A stretch of DNA of 64,000 nt from Cymbidium sinense (lineage: Eukaryota > Streptophyta > Magnoliopsida > Asparagales > Orchidaceae): positions 22,221,808-22,285,807 of the forward strand of contig CM038214.1 in the NCBI GenBank assembly GCA_021442155.1. The letters run 5' to 3'. A program made the position numbers and the translations under genes. The notes beneath the pieces were generated by a model. That model made no database searches, was not told the DNA's origin, and saw only the letters and a program-made list of their open reading frames with translations. This document shows positions 42,569 through 55,967 of this stretch, in pieces. Position 1 is the stretch's first letter. The number at the start of each line of letters is the position of its first letter.

Positions 42569-45535
42569 TCCCTAAACCTTAAACCCTAAAACCTAAATCC
42601 TATACCTTAAAAACCTAAAAACCTAAACCTAAACTAAATAAACCTAAAAATAAAATAAATAAATAAAACTATACCTAAATATAAAAACCTAAACTAAAAC
42701 CCAAACCTAAACCTTAAAAAAAATAAAAAAAATAAAAACCTAAACTAAAATAAAAATTAAAATAAAACTAAGAATAAAAAACCTAATAAAATAAAAACTA
42801 AATGTAAAATAAAAATCAAATAAACCTAAAATAAACCTAAAATAAAATAAAATAAAAACTAAATAAAAGCTTAAACCTAAAAAATAATCCTAAAAATTAA
42901 ACCTAAAAATAAAGAAAAAATAAAACCAAGAACCTAAACTAAAAAAAAAAGCTCAAACCTAAAATAAAATAAAATAAACAAAATAAAATAAACCTAAACC
43001 TAAACTAAAATAAATAAAACCTAAATCTAAACCTAAACTAAAAAAATATAAAATAAATTAAAAATAAACCTAAACCTAAATTAAAAAGTAAAACTTAAAA
43101 ATAAACTTAAACCCTAAATCAAAAATAAAAACCTTAAACCTAAACTTAAAAAAATAAAATAAAAATGAAAACTTAAAAATAAAAAAATAAACCTAACCTA
43201 AAAAATAAAAAAATGGAAGTCAACTAAAAAAATAAATGTAAACCTAAAAAATAAACTAAAATAAAAACCTAAACTAAAATAAATAAACCTAGAAAAATAA
43301 CTAATAAATATAAATAAAAATAAAAAATAAAGTAGATAAACATAAACCATCTAGTTTGCTTAATTATAAAAAAAAAACTCTAAACCTTAAAAAATTTAAA
43401 CCTAAAGCTTAAACACTAAACTTTAAACCCTAAACCATAAACCCTAACCCTTAAAACCCTAAACCCTAAACCCTAAACCCTAAACACTAAACCTTAACGT
43501 TAACCCTAAACACGAAACCTTAAACCCTAAAACCCTAAACCCTATACCCTAAACTCTAAACCCTATACCCTAAAAACCTAAAACCATAAAGCTTAAACCC
43601 TAAAACTTACCCTAAGCTAACCCTAAACCCTTACAACCCTAAACCCTAAAGCCTAAACACTAAACCTTAAACCCTAAACCGTAAACCCTAATCCTAAACC
43701 TAAACCCTAAAACCCTAAACCCTAAAACCCTAAACACTAAACCCTAAAGCCTAAACCCTAAACCCTAAAAACCTAAAAATCCAAACCTAAACTAAATAAA
43801 ACCTAAAAATAAAATAAATAAAATAATCCTAAACCTAAATAAAATAATAAACTAAAATCCTAAACGAAGACCTAAACCTAAACCTAAAAATAAAATAAAA
43901 TAAACTATTAAAAATAAAATAAATAAAAACCTAAACTAAACTAAAAAGATAAAATAAACTTAAGAGTAAAAAACTTAAATAAAATATAAACTAAATGTAA
44001 AATAAAAATAAATTTAAACTAAAATAAAGCTAAGATAAAAACTAAATAAAAACCAAAACCTAGAAAATAAACCTAAAAAAAAAAACCTAAAACCTAAACT
44101 AAAAAGAAACCTAAACCTAAAATAAAAATAAAATAAACCTAAACCAAAATTAAAATAAATAAAACTTAAACCTCAACTAAATAAAATAAAATAAATTAAA
44201 AATAAACCTAAACCTAAATTAAGAAATAAAACCTAAAAATAAACCTAAAATCGAAACCTTAAAAAATAATATAAAAACCTAAACCTAAAAATAAGAAATA
44301 AAACCTAAACCTGAAAAATAAAATAAAAATAAAATTCAACTTAAAAATAAACATAAACCTAAACCTAAAATATAAAAAAAATTAAAAAAACCTAAACTAA
44401 AATAAATGAACTAAAATATAAACAAAATTAAATAAAAATAAAAAATAAACATAAATAAAAATAAAAAATAAAATAAACTAAAATAATTATAAATAAACTA
44501 AATAAACTAAATAAACCTAAACCTGTTGGTTTACTTAATTTTATTTTAAAAAAAAACCTTAAACCCTAAGCTAACCATAAACCCTAAACCCTAAGCCCTA
44601 AAGCCCGTAAACCCAAAAGCCTAAACACTAAACCCTAAAGCCTAAACCTAAACACCTAAACCCTAAAATCCTAAACCCTCAAACCCTAAACCCTAAACCC
44701 AACACCCTACACCCTAAAAACCCAAAAACAAAAACATAAACTAAATAAAATCTAAAAATAAAATATATAAAAAGTCTAAACCTAAATAAAATAAAAAATA
44801 AAATAAATTAAAATAAACTAAAATGAAATAAATAAAAACCTAAACTAAACTAAAAAAAATATAATAATCTCAGAATAAAAAACCTAAATATAATAAATAC
44901 TAAATATAAAATAAAAATAAAATAAACCTAAAATAAAATAAAATAGAAACTAAATAAAAGTGTAAACCTAAAAAATAAACCTAAAAATAACTAAAACCTA
45001 AACCCTAAACTAAAAAAAAAAATTTAAACCTGAACTAAAAATAAAATAAACCTTAACCTAAACCTAAACTAAAATAAACTAAACCTAAACCTAAACCTAA
45101 ACTAAATAAAATAAAATAAACTAAAAATAAACCTAAACTTAAACTTAAAAAGTAAACTAAAATAAATAAACTAAACTAAATAAAAATTAAAAAATAAATT
45201 TAAATAAAATAAAAAAATAAAATAAAATAAATAAAATGTAAACTAAATAAACCTAAATCTACTAGTTTACTTAATTTTTAAAAATATGCTAAACCTTAAA
45301 CCCTAAATCCTAAAAAACCCTAAACCCTAAACCCAAAACACTAAAGCATAAACCCTAAAACTCTAAACCCTAAACCCTAAACCGTAATCCCTAAACCCTA
45401 AACCTTAAACACTAACCATAAACTCTAAACCCTAAACCCTAAACCCCAAACCCTAAACCTAGACCTAAAGTAACTAAATAAATTAAAAAGTAAACCTAAA
45501 CCCTAAAACCTAATAAACCTAAACCTAAATCTTAA
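42569..45535 (-). repeat. Composite telomere-like array C, second part
   Basis: CCCTAAA-type blocks alternate with AAATAAAACCTAAA-type blocks. Reversed boundary motifs lie near 43355, 44532 and 45260 (for example TAGTTTACTTAATTTTT). The block ends at the GRP 5' edge. The + strand is nearly free of G outside the inserts. No gene. Confidence 0.87.
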
Positions 45536-46006
45536 GAATGGGCAAAACCTTCATGGCAGGAACATCAACGTCAATCAGGCTCAGTCTAGATCTGTCGGTG
45601 GAGGTGAAGGTGGAGGTGGCGGTTATCGTAGTGGTGGTGGGGCATCTGGAGGTGCTGTTGGATATAGAGGTGGTGGTCAGAGTAGTGGTGGTTATCGAGG
45701 CAGGAGGAGCAACAAAGGTTACAACCGTGGCTGGTGGAGGGAGAGATCAAGGATATGATGGTGGATCTTGCTACTCGAGAAGCCAGGGGGATTCTGATGG
45801 GAATGGAGAAAATGAAGATCTACCAATCCGGTCTGCTTCTTATGGAACTGATCTTTAGAGAGATGGTTCTTATCTTTTTTTGATTTCTATGTGTACTCAC
45901 TTTTGATCTTTATCAGTAGCTTGTGTCTTAGAAAACTTGCTATGTTACTTGGTTGATGAAATCAAAAAGAAGCAATGTTGAATAATTTATTCTCTATTAA
46001 GAAAAT
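45536..46006 (+). pseudogene. GRP fragment 6, one of the best-preserved copies
   Basis: CTTAA then GAATGGGCAAAACC. The frame reads N-G-Q-N-L-H-G-R-N-I-N-V-N-Q-A-Q-S-R-S, the end of the RRM (last beta strand) of a GRP7-like glycine-rich RNA-binding protein. A tail rich in G-G-G-Y-R-S-G-G-G and G-G-G-Q-S-S-G-G-Y follows for some 75 codons, until a frame shift leads to a stop near 45760. In another frame the tail continues with G-G-G-R-D-Q-G-Y-D-G-G-S. About 150 bp of 3' UTR-like sequence follows, ending TTCTCTATTAAGAAAATAAA. The first 60-70 residues of the RRM, including both RNP motifs, are absent, and no promoter or start codon is present. It is a 5'-truncated, intron-free gene fragment. Confidence 0.86.
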
Positions 46007-46439
46007 AAACCAAAAACACTAAACCCTAAACTAAAACTTAAACCCTAAACCTAAAACATAAACCCTAAACCCAAATCCCTAAACCCTAAAACTCTAAACC
46101 CTAAACCCTAAACCATAAAACCCTAAACTTTAAACCCTAAACCTTAAACCCTAAAGCCTAAAGCCTAAACCCTAAACAACCCTAAACACTAAACACCAAA
46201 CCCTAAACCCTAAACAACCCTAAACGTTGAACCCTAAACCCTAAACCCTAAAAGCATAAACCCTAAAAACCTAAACCCTAAAATCAACCCTAAACCCTAA
46301 ACCCTAAACCTTAAACCCTAAACCCTAAACCCTAAACCTCAGACACCAAACCATAAACCAAAACCTAAAGTAACTAAATAAATTAAAAAATAAACATAAA
46401 CCCTAAAACCTAATAAACTTAAACCTAAACCTAAACTAA
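46007..46439 (-). repeat. CCCTAAA-like block between GRP fragments 6 and 7
   Basis: Degenerate CCCTAAA units, ending with CTAAATAAATTAAAAAATAA and AACCTAAACCTAAACTAA just before the next GRP edge. The same pre-edge sequence precedes fragment 6 (45468-45535), so edge and flank were duplicated together. Confidence 0.86.
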
Positions 46440-46680
46440 GAATAACCTTGATGACAGAACATCACCATCAACCGCTGGCCTAGAATCATGGAGGTGAAGA
46501 ATGTGGTTATCACACAAGGGGGGTGGAGGTGGATGGAGCAGGTGGTGGAGGTGATGGAGGACGCCACAACCATGGTGGTGGGGACAGAGATTAGATGTGG
46601 GATCCCGCAATGAGAGGCCGTGGTGGTTTGATGGGAACTAGAGAAACTAAAGAATGACCGATCTGATCTGCTGCTTATGA
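46440..46680 (+). pseudogene. GRP fragment 7, truncated after the stop region
   Basis: GAATAACCTTGATGACAGAA is the decayed counterpart of the G-Q-N-L-D-G-R edge. It is followed by a short Gly-rich segment with deletions (V-E-V-D-G-A-G-G-G type in one frame) and D-G-N-stop-R-N at the old C-terminus near 46630. The 3' UTR is replaced at 46680 by AAATAAACATAAAC array. Frame and length are both destroyed. Confidence 0.72.
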
Positions 46681-49600
46681 AAATAAACATAAACATAAAC
46701 CTAAACTTAAAAAATAAACTAAAATAAAAAACCTAAACTAAAATAAATAAACTAAACTAAAAAAATCAACCTAAATAAAAATAAATAAAATAAACCAAAA
46801 TAAATAAAAATAAATTAAATAAACTAAATAAACCAAAATCTACTAGTTTACTAAATTAAAAAACCCCTAAACCCTAAACCCTAAAACTAACCGTAACCCT
46901 AACTCTAAACCCTAAACTTAAATAAAATAAACCTAAAATAAAATTAATTTAAAACTAAATAAAAACCTAAACATAAACAATAAACCTATAAATAAATAAA
47001 AAATAAAACATAAACTCTAAATTTAAAAAAAACCTAAACCTAAAATAAAAAAATAAACTTAAACCTAAAATAAAATAAAGTAAACTAAAAAAATAAAACC
47101 TAAACCTAAACCTAAAATAAATAAAATAAAATACACTAAAAATAAACCTAAACTTAAACTAAAAAATAAAACCCTAAAATAAACCTAAAATAAAAGCTTA
47201 AACCTATACCTAAGAAAATAAAATAAAAAATAAAACATAAAACTAAAACAAAAATAAAACCTAAACCTAAAAAGTAAAATAAACTAAAATAAAAAACTAA
47301 ACTAAAAAATATAAACCTAAAATAAATAAACTAATCCACATAAAAATAAAAATTAAACCTTAATAAAAAATACATTAAAATAAATAAAATATAAACTAAG
47401 TAAACTAAATAAACCTAAACCTACTAGTTTACTTGATTTAAAAAAAAAAGAACCCTAAACCCTAAACCCTAAATCCTAAACTCTAAACCCTAAACCTACA
47501 ACCATAAATCCTAATCCCTAAAAAAAATCTTAAACCTAAACCCTAAATCCTAAACCCTAAACCCTAAACCCTAAATCCCAAACTCAACTCCTAACCCTAA
47601 ACTCTAAACTCCACCTAAACCTAACCCTGACCTAAACCTAAACCCTAAACCCTAATCCTAACTTTAAACTCACTGTCTTAAACTCAATTTTAAACCTAAA
47701 ACTCTAATCCCTAAAGTTTAAACCCTAAACCCTAAACTAATCCTAATCCTAAAACCCTAAATCCTAAACCCTTAACCTTAAAGCCTAAACACTAAACCCT
47801 AAACCCTAAACCCCAAACCCTAACCCTAAACCCTAAAGACTAAAGCATAAAGCATAAAGCCTAAAGCCTAAACCCTGTGTCTTAAAAACCTAAAAACTTA
47901 AACCTAAACTAAATAAAACCTAAAACTAAAATAAATAAATAAACCTAAAAAAATAAAAAATAAATAAATCAAAACTTAAACTAAAACTAAAACTTAAACC
48001 TAAAAAGAAAATAAAATGAAAATAAAAATAAACTAAAATAAAATAAATAAAAACCTAAACTAAACTAAAAAATAACAAACCTAAATAAAATAAAACTAAA
48101 AATAAAATAAACTTAGAATAAAATAAAATAAAACTAAAAAAACCTAAACATAAAAAAATAAACTTAAATGAAAGCCTAAAATAAATAAAAAAAATTAAAA
48201 TGAATCTAAAATAAATAAAAACTTAAACTAAACTAAAAATAAATAAAATAAACCTTTAAAAAACACCTAAAATAAAATAAAATAAAACTAAATAAAAACC
48301 TAAAGCTAAAACATAATCCTAAAAATAAAACCAAAAAATAAATTAAAAATAAAACCTAAACCCTAAACTAAATGAAAAACCTAAACCTAAAATAAACAAA
48401 ATAAAATAAACCTAAACCTATACTAAGATAAATTAAACTAAAATAAATAAACCTAAACTTAAACCTAAATTAAACAAAACCTAAGCCCTAAACTAAATAA
48501 AATACAATAAATTAAATGTAAACTTAAACCTAAACTAAAAAAATAAAACCTGAAAATAAACCTAAAATAAAAGCCTAAACCTAAACCTAAATCTAAAAAT
48601 AAAAAATCAAACCTAAACCTAAAAAATAAAATAAAAATAAAACTAAACTAAAAAATAAACTTAAACCTAAACATAAACATAACAATTAAACTAAAATAAA
48701 AACCTAAACTAAAATAAATAAACCTAAAATAAATAAAACTAAACAAGATATAAATAAAAAATAAACCTAAATAAAAATATTAAAAAACTATGATAAATAA
48801 AAAATATACTAAATAAACCTAAACATATGAGTTTACTTAAATTTTTTTTTAAAACCCTAAACCTAAAACTAACCCTAAACCTTAAACATTAAACCCTAAA
48901 CACAAAACCCTAAACCCTAAACTTTAACTAACCCTAAACCCTAAAACTAACCTTAAACCCTAAGCACTAAATTATAACCCTAAACCCTAGAAAGCCCTAA
49001 ACCTAAACCCTAAAACCTAAACCCTAAATCCTAAACCCTAACCCTAAACCCTAACCTTAAACCCTAACCCTAAACCTTAAACCCTAAATAACATAGTCCT
49101 AAAATAAAATAAATAAAAAACTAAATAAAATTAAACTAAATAATAAACCTAAAAATAAATAAAAAATAAAATGTAAACTAAAAAAACCTAAACCTAAAAT
49201 AAAAATAAAATAAACCTAAACCTAAATAAAAATAAATGAAATCGAAGCCTAAACCTAAAATAAACTAAACCTAAACTAAACAAAATAAAATAAACTAAAA
49301 ATAAACCTAAACTTAAACTAAAAAATAAAACTTAAAAATAAATCTAAAATAAAAACCAAAAACCTAATTCTAAGAAAATAAAATAAAAATGTGAACCTAA
49401 GCCTAAAAATAAAAAATAAACTGAAACTTACAAAAATAAAATAAAAATAAAGCTAAACTAAAAACTAAACACAAACCTAAACTTAAAAAATAAATTAAAA
49501 TAAAAAACCTAAACTAAAATAAATAGACTAAACTAAATAAAATTAAAAATTAAAATTACACCTAAATAAATAAATAAATAAAAAGTAAACTAGATAAACC

Positions 49601-50102
49601 TAGACCTAACGGTTTACTTAATTTAAAAAAACTTTAACCATAAACCCTAAACCCTAATCTTTGAATCGTAAACTCTAAACCCTAAACCCCAAACCCTAAA
49701 TCCTAAACCCTAAACCTATAAAACTCAAAACCCTAAATCTTAAACATTAAACTAACCCTAAACCCTAAACCCTAAACCCTAAACACTAAACTCTAACCCT
49801 AACCCTAAACATTAAAACTTAAACCATAAAACACTACATCCTAAACCCTAATCTAACCCTAAACCCTAAACCCTAAAAATCATAAACTTAAATCCTAAAC
49901 TAACCTAATCCTAAACCCTAAACACTCAAAACCCTAAACCCTGAACCATAAACACTAAACCCTAAACCCTAAACCTTAAACCCTAACCCTAAATCATAAA
50001 TCCAAAAACCCAAAAACCCAAAACCCTAAACCCTACATCCTAAAAAAAAACTAAAATGAAATAAAACCTAAAAAGAAAATAAATAAATAAACCTAAACCT
50101 AC

Positions 50103-50155
<53 letters not shown>

Positions 50156-51110
50156 CATAAACTAAAACCTAAACTTAAACTTAAAAGTAAAATATAATAT
50201 AATAAAAATTAACTAAAATAAAATAAATATAAATTGAAACTAAACTAAAAAAGTAAAAACCAAAAATGAAATAAACTTAAAATAAAATAAAATAAAAACT
50301 TAAACTTAAAAAAATAAGCTTAAAAATAAATAAACAATAAAACCTAATCTTTAAATTAAAAAAAAATCCTAAACCTAAAATAAAAATATAATAAATAGAA
50401 TAAGATAAACCTAAACCTAAACTAAAATAAATTAAACCTAAAGTAAACTAAACTTAAACCTAAGCCTAAACTAAATAACATAAATTATACTAAAAATAAA
50501 CCTAAACCTAAACTAAAAAATAAAACTTAAAAATAAACTTAAAATAAAACCTAAAACCTAAACCTAAAAAAATAAAATAAAAATTAAACTCAACTAAAAA
50601 ATAAACCTAAACCTAAAAAATAAATAAAAATAAAAAACCTAAACTAAAATAAAAAACCTAAAATAAATAAACTAAACTAAGTAAAAATAAAATATAAACC
50701 AAAATAAAAATTAAAAATAAAATAAACTCAAATAAATGAAAAAATAAATGAAATAAATCTAAACCTACCGATTTACTTAATTTAAGAAAAACCCCCCTAA
50801 ACCCTATAACTAACCCTAAAACCTAAACACTAAACCTACACCCCTATACCTATAACCCTAAACCCTAAACCCTAAAATCCTAATCTTTAAACCCTAAACC
50901 ATAAACCCTAAACCCTAAATACTAAACCATAAACCCTAAACCCTAAACCCTAAACCCTAATCCTTAAACCCTAAACTCTAAAAGCATAAACCCTAAACCC
51001 TATAACCTAAACCCTAAACCCTAAACCCTAAAACCTACAACCCTAAAACCTAAACCCTAAATTAACTCTAAACCTTAATCCCTAAACTAACCCTAAACCC
51101 TAAACCCTAA
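46681..51110 (-). repeat. Composite telomere-like array C, third part
   Basis: Boundary motifs (reversed) lie near 46850, 47430, 48830, 49612 and 50771, 580 to 1400 bp apart. Between them, AAATAAACCTAAA-rich and CCCTAAA-rich blocks alternate. The + strand is strongly depleted in G. No gene; short open frames are absent or trivial. Confidence 0.87.
50103..50154. repeat. (ATA)n/(AAT)n microsatellite, about 16 units
   Basis: An uninterrupted trinucleotide run inside the AAATAAA-rich block. It probably expanded from the local AATAAT words. Confidence 0.95.
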
Positions 51111-51555
51111 GAATAGAACCTGACAACAAGATCACATCATCAACTAGTTCACCTAGATCACGATGGAGGAAGGTGATTATGAATGGTGGTGATCTCAAGG
51201 TGTTGATGGATATGGAGGTGGTGGTCAGAGCAGTGGTGGTTATGGAGGAGAAAGGAGCAATGGAGGCTACAACCATGATAATGGTGGAGGGAGAGATTGG
51301 GGATATGATGGCGGATCCTGCTACTCGATAGGCGGCTGATGGGAACTAGAGAAATTGAAGAACGATTGATCTAATCTACTACTTATGGAATTGTGTCTTT
51401 ATAGTAGAGATGGTTCTACTTATATTGGGTTTTAATTTGTATGGGTGCTCATTTTTATCTATGTCATCTTGTTTTAGAAAACTTAGGGTGCTACTTGGTT
51501 CGTAAAATTTAAATTAAGAAATGTTGAATTTGAATTTATTCTTTGTTAAAAAAAA
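51111..51555 (+). pseudogene. GRP fragment 8
   Basis: CCCTAA then GAATAGAACCTGACAACAAG, a decayed 5' edge. A Gly-rich segment follows with G-Y-G-G-G-G-Q-S-S-G-G-Y-G-G and S-N-G-G-Y-N-H (frame from about 51210), and an end reading G-N-stop-R-N near 51345. The 3' UTR runs to an 8-bp A tract at 51548-51555, which abuts the CCCTAAA array. The early part has deletions (the A-Q-S-R region is not readable), and a stop interrupts the tail. It cannot encode a functional protein. Confidence 0.8.
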
Positions 51556-52026
51556 CCTTAAACCCAAAACCCAAAACCCTAAACACTAACCCTAAACCCT
51601 AAACTAAAACTTAAACCCTAAACCTAAAGCCTAAACCCTAAACCATAAAACTTAAACACTGAACCCTAAACTCTAAAAACCTTAAACCCTAAACACTAAA
51701 TCCTAAACCCTAAACCCTAAACCCTAAACCTAAACTTTAAACCCTAAACCCTAAACCCTAAACCTAAACTATAAACCTACACTAAACCCTAAATACTAAA
51801 CTAAACCTTAAATCTAAAACTTTAAATCCTAAACATTAAACCTAAACTTAAAACTTTTAAACCTAAAACCTACAACCTTAAACACTAAACCCTAAACCCC
51901 AAACCCTAAACTGTAAACCCCAAACCCTGAACCCTAAACCCTAAACTCTAAACCCTAAACTAACCCTAAACCTTAAACTAACCCTAAACCCTAAACCCTA
52001 AACTAACCCTAAACCCTAAACCTTAA
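51556..52026 (-). repeat. CCCTAAA-like array ending at the AT-rich satellite
   Basis: Degenerate CCCTAAA units pass directly into CCTTAAATAAAGATGTCATT at about 52018-52037. This is the mirror image of the satellite/array joint at about 565-590. Confidence 0.86.
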
Positions 52027-53660
52027 ATAAAGATGTCATTAAGAATAGATCTAAAGAATGAACTAATCCTAACATAGTTATGGTAGCTAAAGAAAATGCA
52101 TTCAAGAGACTTTCCCTTGACTATTAGAGATTTGAATACTCTAAACCCTAACCTTCATATTATATAATACCATATATTATAGTATAATGTAACATCATAT
52201 ATTTGAGCAAAGTGATGTGTTTTTAGATGTTATAAGATGTTTTGAAATGTTTTAGTATATTATGGTATTGTTCCCTATAGTTTATATTAATATAAATCAT
52301 AAAAATATTGATTTAATAAATCAGATGATGAAATTTGTTAAATTTGAAGTGGGAATTAGTTGTAGTACCAAAGGTGTGCTACACCACTTATACTATAAAA
52401 AGTAAGATTTTATGTTCAAAATAAATATTATATGTTGTAGCATAATATAGCATCACATATCACAATATATTGTTCTACATTTTAAATTCTTTAGTATTTT
52501 ACAATCATGCAACGAGCCTACACTAGCATTATTTATGTTGATTTAGACTTTAAAATGGTGGAATTTGGCCAAATTCATAATAGGTAGAGCATGGCATCAT
52601 AATATATTATTTTAAATTAAAATATGTAGGTGATACGACTAAAATATATATTTTTTAATTATTTTGACTAATTTTATGATTTTTTATCTTAAGCAATCCC
52701 TTGTGATGTGATATGCAATATAATATAATATAATATGTTATAGTGTATTATAATATAGAATGTCATAACATAGTGTAGCATCATGCATTATAGCATACTA
52801 TTGTGTATTGCTACTTATTGTTTAGCATATTTTAGTTTGTTATAGTATGATATAGTAGAGTTTGTACTTGTATTATTCATAAAAATACTAATTTATAGGC
52901 TGAGATGATGGGATTTGGCCAAATTTAAGGTAAGCTTTAGGGAACATCATTGGGGGTGGGCTATGGTGTGTCATTTAATGAAAAGAATGGAATTTTGCAT
53001 CCAAAATAAATATTCATTTTTCAACCAAATTTTATAAATTTTTTTCTTAAAGTGATTCATTGTAAGGTGTAATGTAAGATAATATATTATATGAAAGCAT
53101 ATAAAAATATAATGTACATAACAATATAACTTCACATATATATAAATATGGTGGTGTTTTACTAAATGTTATTGCACATTTTAGTATGTTTTACTTTTGT
53201 TATAATACATTGGGTCAAAACTCACAAAAATGTTAATTTTGAAGGTTAAGATGGAAGAATTTACCCAAATTCATCACACACACTAAGAAGCAACACCAAA
53301 ATTATGCTATTTTGTACCATTTTAATAGAAAATAAATAATTTTACATCCAAAATGAACAGTATACATATTTTGAGAAAATTTTGTTATTTGTTACTTTTA
53401 AGTGATTCTAATGAGGTGTAATGTTAGACAATATATTATATTATAGCAAATTATAATATAACATCATATATTATAGTATAATATAGTGTGTTAATTCAAA
53501 CTATAATATGTTTAGTGATATTGTATAGTTAGTTTGAGCTTGCACCATCACAAATCATAAAATGGTTATTATAATGTTAAGATGAAGTAATTTGAAGGAA
53601 TACATTGTTAGGCATTTTAGTGAAGTATTAAAGGTCTGCATAAGAGAAGAAATTAGATTT
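52027..53660. repeat. AT-rich satellite block, inverted copy, about five monomers
   Basis: Monomer landmarks of the type GATGATGGGATTTGGCCAAA occur at about 52325, 52555, 52906, 53250 and 53581, mostly 330-350 bp apart. The perfect palindrome GAATTTGGCCAAATTC recurs at 52561-52576. The left third is the reverse complement of 1-583, and the right two-thirds that of about 18990-19860. This block therefore shows the complete unit, of which the other two are parts. It has no coding capacity. Confidence 0.8.
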
Positions 53661-55967
53661 GATGAGCATTTCATGTCAAGGACATGGAGGGAGATCTGCT
53701 AGGGGATCACACATGCATTGGACATGACATGTGAGGGGTCATTGTCGAGGGCATAAAAGAAGAAAATTTGCTACGGATAATTTGATTGATTATATGATTT
53801 ATGGAAAGAAGATCTGTTGGGGATAAGAATCTATAATCCACCATGGATTAAGATCAATCAACTTTATTTATTTTATTTTAATTGATGTGGAGGCACATCT
53901 CGCTGGGGGATATATGAACCTTCCACTAGAAGCAGTTTGGGCTATCCACTTTGATTAGGATTTGAGTTTGATTTCATAGATTTGTTTGGGATGTATCTGC
54001 TAGAATAAGAGTTTGGTTGGATTTCTTTGACTTAGACTCGTTGGCTTAATTTGGCTCCATGGGAAGGTTGGTTTTGATTTTGATTTGTTTGCTTGACTTG
54101 TTTATATATGATTTGGGGCTCCACTGGGAGAAGGGTATGATTTAACCATTGAGAAAATTAGATCGGGTTTAATTTAATTTGAGTTAATGTATGGATCCTG
54201 TGTGATGAATCCACAAGAGGCTATATCACCTTGACCTAAGTTTACAAATCCAATGGATAGCCCCAGTGAGAAGCTAGCCAACCTAAGGGGTTGCCTTTTG
54301 GTATGCAACGACTGTTCTAGAAAGAAGGCATAGCAGACTTACATCTTCCAAAATGAAGAACAACCGCTGAAGTGACCTATTGGATGCACAACAAATCTCA
54401 CCTGACCTAGGGTGATTACTGAGTGAATGTTGCTGGGGACTTATGTCAACTTAAAAGTACTTAGGATTAATTTTATCTTAATTTCATGTGATTTAGTATG
54501 ATTTGTTTGGTTTAGTTTGATTTTGAATTGAGGGCATATCTGCTAGGGATGTGAGCTCAGTCAAATTTGATTGAGTTAATTTGTGGACCAAGTCGGTGTG
54601 TGATGGACCCACCGAGAAGGGGCTATATCGACTTTCCTATCTCAAATTTACAAATCCAAAGGGATAGTCTATGGTCGGGGGTAGAGCTAAATGAACCTAA
54701 GAGGTTGTCTTTGCCTGTGCAATGACTATGCTAGAAAGAAGCATAGTAGACTTACATCTTCTAAAGCAAGGAACAACCCCTGGAGTGACCTATTGGTAGC
54801 ATAACAAATAGAACCTGACTTAAGGGGAGACTACTGAGTGAATGTCACTGAGGACTTACATCAACTCAAGAGTAATCAGCAATTCCTATAGGGAGTTTTG
54901 CTAACACTGCCCTAAAGATAGGATGCCTGCATGGGAAAATATACCGCTAGGGGTGTCCTCCTAATCCCCAAGTGAATATATATTTTTTTATATGTTTGTA
55001 CGAACCCTATTAGTGTACGAGGGACCACACTGAGAAAGGGCTATGTCTGTATTGACCTATCTTAGATTTACTAGACCAAGGGAGAATCTGCACATCCACA
55101 AGATGGATTCTCCAAACACAGGGGTGATTATAAGGAAAAGGGAATTGTCCAATCCAATAGTAACTCAGGTAGTGTCTAAATAGGGTTGCAAAGGATGTAA
55201 TCCAGATATAGTGTCCATAAGAGAGGTGCTGCTATGGGTATTATCCTAAGCCTTATAAAAGAAAACCTATAGGTATAGTGGCCAACTCAAGGAGAAAGCA
55301 TAGTAGATTTACATGACATGAGTGGTGTATCCTAAGGCAGACAACCACCAACCTAAGGTGTATTCATCATGAGTGAGTGGTGTATCCATTATGAGAACCA
55401 ACCAACCTAAGGTGCCCATAGGTGTGCAACAATCAATCTAGAAAGAAAGTGTAGCCTTACAAGTTTCTAGCATAACCAACATCGAGATATCATCATGGGA
55501 TGCTATTTGACCTGAGTGACTACTCAGTGGAGCCTGAAGGATTGGACCCGACTTGAAGTAGAGGGAAGGAGCTACTATGGGACTTATCCTAAACCTCAAA
55601 TATACCCCTCAATCAATGTATGAAAGCTAATCCAAGAAGAAAGTGTATAGCATCACATCTTAAATGAAGCCAACATGAAGTAGCTTACCCACAATAAGGC
55701 CTACCAAACTAACAAGGCTCCTCAAAATGGCCAAATAAGGAAGAAGAAAATTGTAAAGGCTTACATCCTCCAAAGCAAGAAGACCATTAGGTGACACACT
55801 AGGGTAGCATGTTAGTTTGACCTAGAGCAAATGAAAGGACTGCCATTGGGGTGTTATCTCAACTCAAAGTAGCCCAAGATAAAAGATATGTGTTTATTTT
55901 ATATGTGTGTGTAGTTTGTGTTGTGTTGATGAAGGATAGGACACCGATCGAGTTCATTACACCTACC
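53661..55967 (-). repeat. 3' tandem-repeat region of the inverted Tat copy
   Basis: The reverse-complement counterpart of 16618-18989. Modules with CCCACCGAGAAGGGGCTATA-like and TTACATCTTC-AAA words recur at about 54195-54430 and 54590-54850, about 400 bp apart, with more diverged ones to 55860. Words of the type CTGCTAGGGAT recur between 53690 and 54560. Noncoding. Confidence 0.75.
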
